Assembly (NCBI GenBank): GCA_963836375.1
Contig: CAWIJK010000002.1
Span: 992,001-1,056,000 of the forward strand
DNA length: 64,000 nt
DNA from: CAWIJK01 sp963836375
GTDB taxonomy: Bacteria > Actinomycetota > Acidimicrobiia > Acidimicrobiales > RAAP-2
Direction of reading: 5' to 3'
The notes beneath the pieces are model-generated. The model ran no database searches. It was not told the DNA's origin and worked only from the letters and a program-made list of their open reading frames with translations. Position 1 is the first letter of the stretch. Each line of letters begins with the position of its first letter. Shown here in pieces: positions 60,220 to 64,000 of this stretch. The position numbers were made by a program, and so were the translations under genes.

Positions 60220-60231
60220 CATCGGATTCTG
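60220..60231 (+). repeat. Left terminal inverted repeat of ISL3-type element
   Basis: CATCGGATTCTG, paired with the complement at 60913-60924; outer bases extend the match imperfectly to 22 bp (18 identical). Confidence 0.6.
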
Positions 60232-60292
60232 GTGGGGCGCGCCCCTGACCAGGATCACCTCAGACGCGACGAAGGTGCTTCAAGCTTGAGGT

Positions 60293-61003
60293 GTGACCCA
60301 AAAAACAAGAAGCACCTACGTCATCACTGACCCTACCCAGATCCTGGCCGCTCTGGTCGGCCTCAAAGACGTCGAGGTCCTGCACCTTGAGCGACGGGGT
60401 CCCGACGTTGAGTTGGCGATCGAGCAGAGGGTCGGGGTGGTCCGGTGTCCGGCCTGCCAGGAACAGGCCCGGACCAAAGACCGGCCGACCGTGCGTTACA
60501 TCGACCTGCCGGTCTATGGCTCGCCGATGCGCCTGTGCTGGAAGAAGCACCGGATGCGTTGTGTGAACCAGGCCTGCCTCAAGGGCTCGTGGGTCCTGAC
60601 TGACCACCGCATTGCGGCCAAGAACTGCCTGCTGACGACGCGGGCGGCCAAGTGGGCCACCCGTCAGATCGGTGACGGGCGCACGGTCAAGGAGGTGGCG
60701 GCCGAGCTCGCCTGCGATTGGCACACCGTCAACGACGCCGTGACCACCTATGGCCAGGCGCTCCTCAAGGCCGATCGCAAGCGTCTCAATCGCACCTCGG
60801 CTATCGGCCTCGACGAGACCTCCTTCGTGCGACTGGCGGGCAACCGCACCGACTACGCCACGACCGTGGCCGACGTCGAGCACCACCAGATTCTCGACAT
60901 CCTGCCCAGCCGCAGAATCCGATGGTCCGAAATACGGCCCCTGAAGAGGGAACACGTTGTCATTCCGACAACGCCGTGGGCCGTAGAGGACTCGAACCTC
61001 TGA
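60293..61003 (+). pseudogene. ISL3-family transposase, N-terminal half only
   Basis: GTG 60293. Residues 1-205 match ISL3 transposases: zinc-binding CPACQEQ ... MRCVNQAC, a helix-turn-helix (GRTVKEVAAELACDWHTVNDAV), and the first catalytic Asp in SAIGLDETSF with TTVADVEHHQILDILPSR. Full-length enzymes have about 400 residues with two further acidic residues; these are absent. From about 60913 the frame reads through the right inverted repeat into unrelated DNA and ends inside the tRNA gene on the other strand. It cannot be an active transposase. Confidence 0.8.
60913..60924 (+). repeat. Right terminal inverted repeat of ISL3-type element
   Basis: CAGAATCCGATG, exact complement of the left repeat; directly follows the truncated transposase coding sequence. 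Confidence 0.6.
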
Positions 61004-61049
61004 CCCCTTGCGCGTCATGCAAGTGCGCTACCAACTGCGCCAACGGCCC
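60977..61049 (-). tRNA. tRNA-Val (anticodon GAC)
   Basis: 73-nt cloverleaf on the minus strand: acceptor GGGCCGT/ACGGCCC, D stem GCGC/GCGC with loop AGTTGGTA, anticodon stem CTTGC/GCAAG with loop ATGACGC (anticodon GAC, T at position 33), variable GGGTC, T stem AGAGG/CCTCT with TTCGAGT. The discriminator base is A and CCA is not encoded. Its 3' end faces the ISL3 remnant. Confidence 0.93.
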
Positions 61050-61127
61050 GTACCAGGAACGATATCAGTTTGGGCAGGCCTGGCCTCCGCCACGGGTCCC
61101 GCCGCCATACCGAAGCATCCCGCGCCG

Positions 61128-61133
61128 TAGCCT
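61128..61133 (+). promoter_or_regulatory. -10 hexamer of leaderless promoter for PhyH gene
   Basis: TAGCCT, 8 nt upstream of ATG 61142. The G-run between them could also be read as a ribosome-binding site, so this one is ambiguous. Confidence 0.45.
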
Positions 61134-61141
61134 GGGGGGTA

Positions 61142-61966
61142 ATGGGGATCTGGGACGTCGATGTCCACGTGGCCCGCATCGCCACCGAGGGTTGGACGGT
61201 GCTGGAGGACGTCATCGAGCCCGATCTGGTCGATGAGATCGGCGAGGGCCTCCTCCGGTTAGAGCGCGACCTCGGGGTGGTCCCGGCCGACAACCTCTTC
61301 GAGGGGCTCCGCACCACACGGATCTACAACCTCTTGGTGCACGGCCCACTCTACGAGCGGATCCCGGTCCACCCCGCCGTGTTGCCGGTCGTCGAGGCCG
61401 TCCTCGACCCGGGCTTGCTGATCTCCTCTCTCTCGTCCATCGCCATCGGGCCCGATGAGGAGGCCCAGCTCATCCACGCCGACGACCAGCTCATACCGCT
61501 GACCAAGCCCCATATCCCGATCATCTGCAACACGATGTGGGCGATCACCGACTTCACCGAGAAGAACGGTGCAACCCGACTGGTCCCGGGCAGCCACCGT
61601 TCCGACCATAACCCGGACCCCCTCGTCCACTACGACTCGATCCCAGCCGAGATGGCCAGGGGCAGCGTGCTGGTGTGGGTGGGAGGCCTCTGGCACGGCG
61701 GGGGGGCCAACCACACCCGGGAGCGACGGGTCGGCATCGCCATGAACTACTGCGCCGGCTTCATCCGCCAGCAGGAGAACCAACAGCTGGGTATCCCACT
61801 CGAAACGGTCCGGAGGTTCCCGCGACGCCTTCAGGAGCTGTGCGGTTACTCCATCTACAACGGGCTGATCGGCCACATCGACAAGGAGCACCCCGGGAAG
61901 CGACTCCTTCGCACCGACGAGGACGCCAACCTCGTCTGGGACCTGGCAAAGGTCGACCCCGCCTAG
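61142..61966 (+). CDS. Phytanoyl-CoA dioxygenase (PhyH)-family protein
   Basis: 274 residues. Fe(II)/2-oxoglutarate oxygenase fold: iron ligands in LIHADDQL (His, Asp) and the distal His in GGLWHGGGANHT; VPGSHRSDH and the Arg of ERRVGIAMNY bind 2-oxoglutarate. It hydroxylates a substrate that may be an acyl-CoA or a secondary metabolite. Start chosen from TAGCCT at 61128. Convergent with an alcohol dehydrogenase 8 bp away. Confidence 0.85.
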   Translation: MGIWDVDVHVARIATEGWTVLEDVIEPDLVDEIGEGLLRLERDLGVVPADNLFEGLRTTRIYNLLVHGPLYERIPVHPAVLPVVEAVLDPGLLISSLSSIAIGPDEEAQLIHADDQLIPLTKPHIPIICNTMWAITDFTEKNGATRLVPGSHRSDHNPDPLVHYDSIPAEMARGSVLVWVGGLWHGGGANHTRERRVGIAMNYCAGFIRQQENQQLGIPLETVRRFPRRLQELCGYSIYNGLIGHIDKEHPGKRLLRTDEDANLVWDLAKVDPA

Positions 61967-61974
61967 CGTCGACG

Positions 61975-62975
61975 TCAGCCCACCCGCAGAACTGCGGCGC
62001 CGGTCACCCGATCGTGAGCCAGGTCGGCCAGTGCCCGGTCGGCCTGCTCGAGTGGGTACTGCGTGGTGACCGCCTGGACGCCGAGGCGCGGTGCCAGCCG
62101 TAGGAGCTCCTCACCGTCCTGGCGAGTGTTGGCCGTCACCGACCGAAGCTTGCGTTCCTCGAAGAGCTGTGCGGAGTAGTCCAGGGCCGGGATGTCGCTC
62201 AGGTGGATCCCGGCGATCACCAGCGTCCCGCCCCGGTCGAGCGCCTCGAGAGCCCCGGGACGAGGTCGCCGACCGGGGCGAAGTAGATGGCGGCGTCGAG
62301 GGGGTCGGGAGGGCGGGCATCGGCCGGGCCGACCCAGGTGGCTCCGAGGCGGCCGGCCAGGCTCCGGGCCTCGGCCGAGCGGGTGGCCACGTAGAGGCTG
62401 GCCCCCTCGGCCAGGGCGATCTGGGCCGTGATGTGGGCCGAGCCGCCGAAACCGTAGATGCCGAGCCGACCGCCGTGCGGCAGCCCGGTGCTGCGCAGGG
62501 CCCGGTAGCCGATGATCCCCGCGCACAGCAGCGGGGCGGCCTGGTCGTCGTCGAGGTCGTCTGGGAGCCGGTAGGCGTAGCGTTCGTCGACCACGGTCGA
62601 CTCGGCGTAGCCGCCGTCGTGGTCCCAACCGGTGAAGGTTGCCCGCAGGCACAAATTCTCCTGACCGCGTCGGCAGAACCGGCAGACCCCGCACGTCCAG
62701 GCCAGCCAGGCGACGCCCACCCGGTCACCGGTCCGGAACCGCGCGGCCCCGGGCCCGGCGGCGTCGACCCGGCCGACCACCTCGTGGCCCGGAACCACCC
62801 GTGGTCGGTGCACAGGGAGGTCGCCCTCGCTGACGTGCAGGTCGGTGCGACAGACGCCACAGGCGGCGATACGGACCCGGACCTGGCCGGGTCCCGGCTC
62901 GGGTTCCCGACGCTCGACCAGCTCCAGGGGAGCGTCGTCGATCGGCGCCGGTCGGGTGACCTCCCAGGCTCGCAT
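61975..62975 (-). pseudogene. Zinc-dependent alcohol dehydrogenase, one homopolymer frameshift
   Basis: From ATG 62975: catalytic zinc motifs ACGVCRTDLH and PGHEVVGRV, structural zinc lobe CGVCRFCRRGQENLC, and cofactor motif GIYGFGGSAHIT. Near 62253-62256 (a run of four C on the plus strand) the frame changes, and the C-terminal LDRGGTLVIAGIH to VTGAAVLRVG continues in another frame to 61975; one extra base would repair it. Family: NAD-dependent alcohol dehydrogenases of the AdhA type. The homopolymer location makes sequencing error more likely than decay. Confidence 0.82.
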
Positions 62976-63002
62976 GGTCCTATCGTCGCGCCGGTTCCGC
63001 CC

Positions 63003-63740
63003 TCAGGCGACGTGGCGCTCGGGCTCGTCGAACGGTGCGATGGGCCAGTGGAAGTCGCCCGGGACGAGCGGAGTCCGCCCGTTGGACCGGCAGAACTCGT
63101 CGAAGGAGCCGGCCCACTCACGGTGCCACCCAACCTGATTGAGGTGGAGTTCGCCCGGCGAGCTCTCGGAGATCTCCGGGTAGCGGCCGGCCAGGGCGAG
63201 TACGACCCGGAGCGCGGCCTCGGCGTCGGCGATGGCGTCATGGGCGTCCTCAAGGACGACGCCGTAGTGCTCGCAAAGGTCCTCGAGTCTCCTGGAGCCC
63301 TTCCGGTAACGATCGACCTGTCGATCGATCGGGAGTGCATCGAGGGCCGGCCCATCCCACCCCCGCTCGACGAGTCCCCGGCCGTCGAGCCGCCGGCACT
63401 GGGCGTCGACGATGGTCAGGTCATAGCTCAGGTTCATCCCGACCACGGGCACCGCACCCTGTGACGCCGCGACAAGCCGCGCCGCCAGGTGTTCGATCAC
63501 CTCGCCGAGTTGCCGCCCCTCGGCCCGGGCCCTCGCCGTCGAGATACCGTGGATGGCCGTCGCGCCCGGGGGAATCTCCCGGCCTGGGTCCACCATCGCC
63601 CCTTCGCGCTCGACGACCTCACCGGCCCTACAGGTGATCAACGCGAAGGACACCGGCACGTCGGAGAATCGATCGATGCCGGTGGTCTCGAGATCGAAGC
63701 CCAACAGCTCCCCCTCGCTCCATGGCGCGCACGGGACCAT
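63003..63740 (-). CDS. DnaQ-like 3'-5' exonuclease (DEDDh)
   Basis: 245 residues. Exo I: GFDLETTGID; Exo II: GMNLSYDLTIVDAQC; Exo III: HDAIADAEAALRVV with His and Asp, giving the DEDDh set. The remainder (WHREWAGSFDEFCRSNGRTPL) is a small C-terminal extension. It may proofread or degrade DNA or RNA; no polymerase gene is near. ATG 63740 is used because the homology starts there; the frame continues upstream without domain content. Confidence 0.85.
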   Translation of the reverse strand: MVPCAPWSEGELLGFDLETTGIDRFSDVPVSFALITCRAGEVVEREGAMVDPGREIPPGATAIHGISTARARAEGRQLGEVIEHLAARLVAASQGAVPVVGMNLSYDLTIVDAQCRRLDGRGLVERGWDGPALDALPIDRQVDRYRKGSRRLEDLCEHYGVVLEDAHDAIADAEAALRVVLALAGRYPEISESSPGELHLNQVGWHREWAGSFDEFCRSNGRTPLVPGDFHWPIAPFDEPERHVA

Positions 63741-63924
63741 ACATTGAGCTTGGCATCGAGGTGTAACAACGACGCGGATGCTCAGGCCGCGCTCACAGGG
63801 CCGGCCCCGCTGGCTGGCGCCCTCACCCCGGTCACCGGGGACCAAGGGGTGATTGAATGGCCCGGTTCCATGCGGACCGGCTGGCAGCCGTCGGTCCGCC
63901 CACCACGAAAGCGGGGTACCGAAG

Positions 63925-64000
63925 ATGACGAGTCCTGGTGCCGGGGGGAAGGTAAAACGCATCATCGTCGGTGTCGACGGGTCCGAGCACGCCGAGCGGG
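63925..64000 (+). CDS. Universal stress protein (N-terminus only)
   Basis: The window ends after 25 codons. The start M-T-S-P-G-A-G-G-K-V-K-R leads into IIVGVDGSEHAER, the first strand and nucleotide loop of UspA proteins. ATG 63925 follows GGGGTACCGAAG, a weak site. Confidence 0.7.
   Translation, partial: MTSPGAGGKVKRIIVGVDGSEHAER

Larger units (their letters stand above)
60216..60928 (+). mobile_element. Internally deleted ISL3-family element with terminal inverted repeats
   Basis: Inverted repeats bound it: CATCGGATTCTG at 60220-60231 and its exact complement at 60913-60924. With outer bases the match is 14 of 16 (GGCTCATCGGATTCTG against GGACCATCGGATTCTG). Between them only the N-terminal half of the transposase remains and the right repeat abuts it directly, so the C-terminal half was lost by internal deletion. 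No 8-bp target duplication was found beside the repeats. Confidence 0.65.

Overview
The window reads as chromosomal DNA of a very G+C-rich actinobacterium, most likely an Acidimicrobiia-like lineage. The evidence is many GTG starts, dense 4-bp gene overlaps, the actinobacterial MurT/GatD pair, mycothiol-type enzymes (a maleylpyruvate-isomerase-like protein and an Mca/LmbE amidase), a secreted GYWLV..DGG repeat protein, a small N-terminal WWVASDGKWYPPE motif, and a 6C small RNA. At least a dozen genes have a TAnnnT hexamer 6-9 nt before the start codon and no ribosome-binding site, so leaderless transcription appears common here.

Layout. 1-4.0 kb: an indel-damaged cluster (HAD phosphatase end, zinc dehydrogenase, LarA/DUF2088-like protein, PlsC-type acyltransferase). 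4.1-7.1 kb: aldo/keto reductase, a small membrane protein, an SCO6745-family protein and a DinB/mycothiol-type enzyme. 7.2-12.2 kb: a minus-strand operon with 4-bp overlaps throughout (HAD-PlsC fusion, murT, gatD, acyl-CoA synthetase), with a 6C RNA and a divergent LysR gene upstream. 13.5-18.4 kb: GNAT, secreted GH43-repeat protein, Mca/LmbE amidase, glutamate decarboxylase. 18.5-21.9 kb: an OafA-type acyltransferase divergent from a Gfo/Idh oxidoreductase. 22-27 kb: tldD, tldE, phoU-like, M20 peptidase. 27.1-36.5 kb: an acyl-CoA block (acyl-CoA dehydrogenase, sugar-kinase-like phosphotransferase, SDR, dienelactone hydrolase, Baeyer-Villiger-type monooxygenase, P450, second acyl-CoA dehydrogenase), which looks catabolic for lipids, sterols or hydroxy acids. 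36.5-40.1 kb: a KdpD split into two divergent genes plus KdpE. 40.4-46.6 kb: secreted beta-propeller hydrolase, alpha/beta hydrolase, TetR, an interrupted small gene, membrane proteins, and an HDAC-type deacetylase. 46.7-50.4 kb: a sulfate ABC importer. 50.5-56.3 kb: a second OafA-type acyltransferase, an SQR-like flavoprotein and a tandem CoA-transferase.

56.3-60.9 kb is visibly less G+C-rich and gene-poor. It holds a structured intergenic region, a LapA-like protein, a secreted protein, an alpha/beta hydrolase-cyclase fusion and an internally deleted ISL3-type element whose right end lies about 48 bp from the 3' end of tRNA-Val(GAC). This suggests acquired DNA. Normal composition returns at 61-64 kb with a PhyH dioxygenase, a frameshifted alcohol dehydrogenase, a DnaQ-type exonuclease and the start of a UspA protein.

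Reading-frame quality is uneven. Roughly a dozen indels and one stop sit in 0.7-3.7 kb, while the other 60 kb shows only two homopolymer frameshifts (36.88 and 62.25 kb) and one in-frame TGA (43.56 kb). The early cluster may be assembly error or real decay; sequence alone cannot decide.
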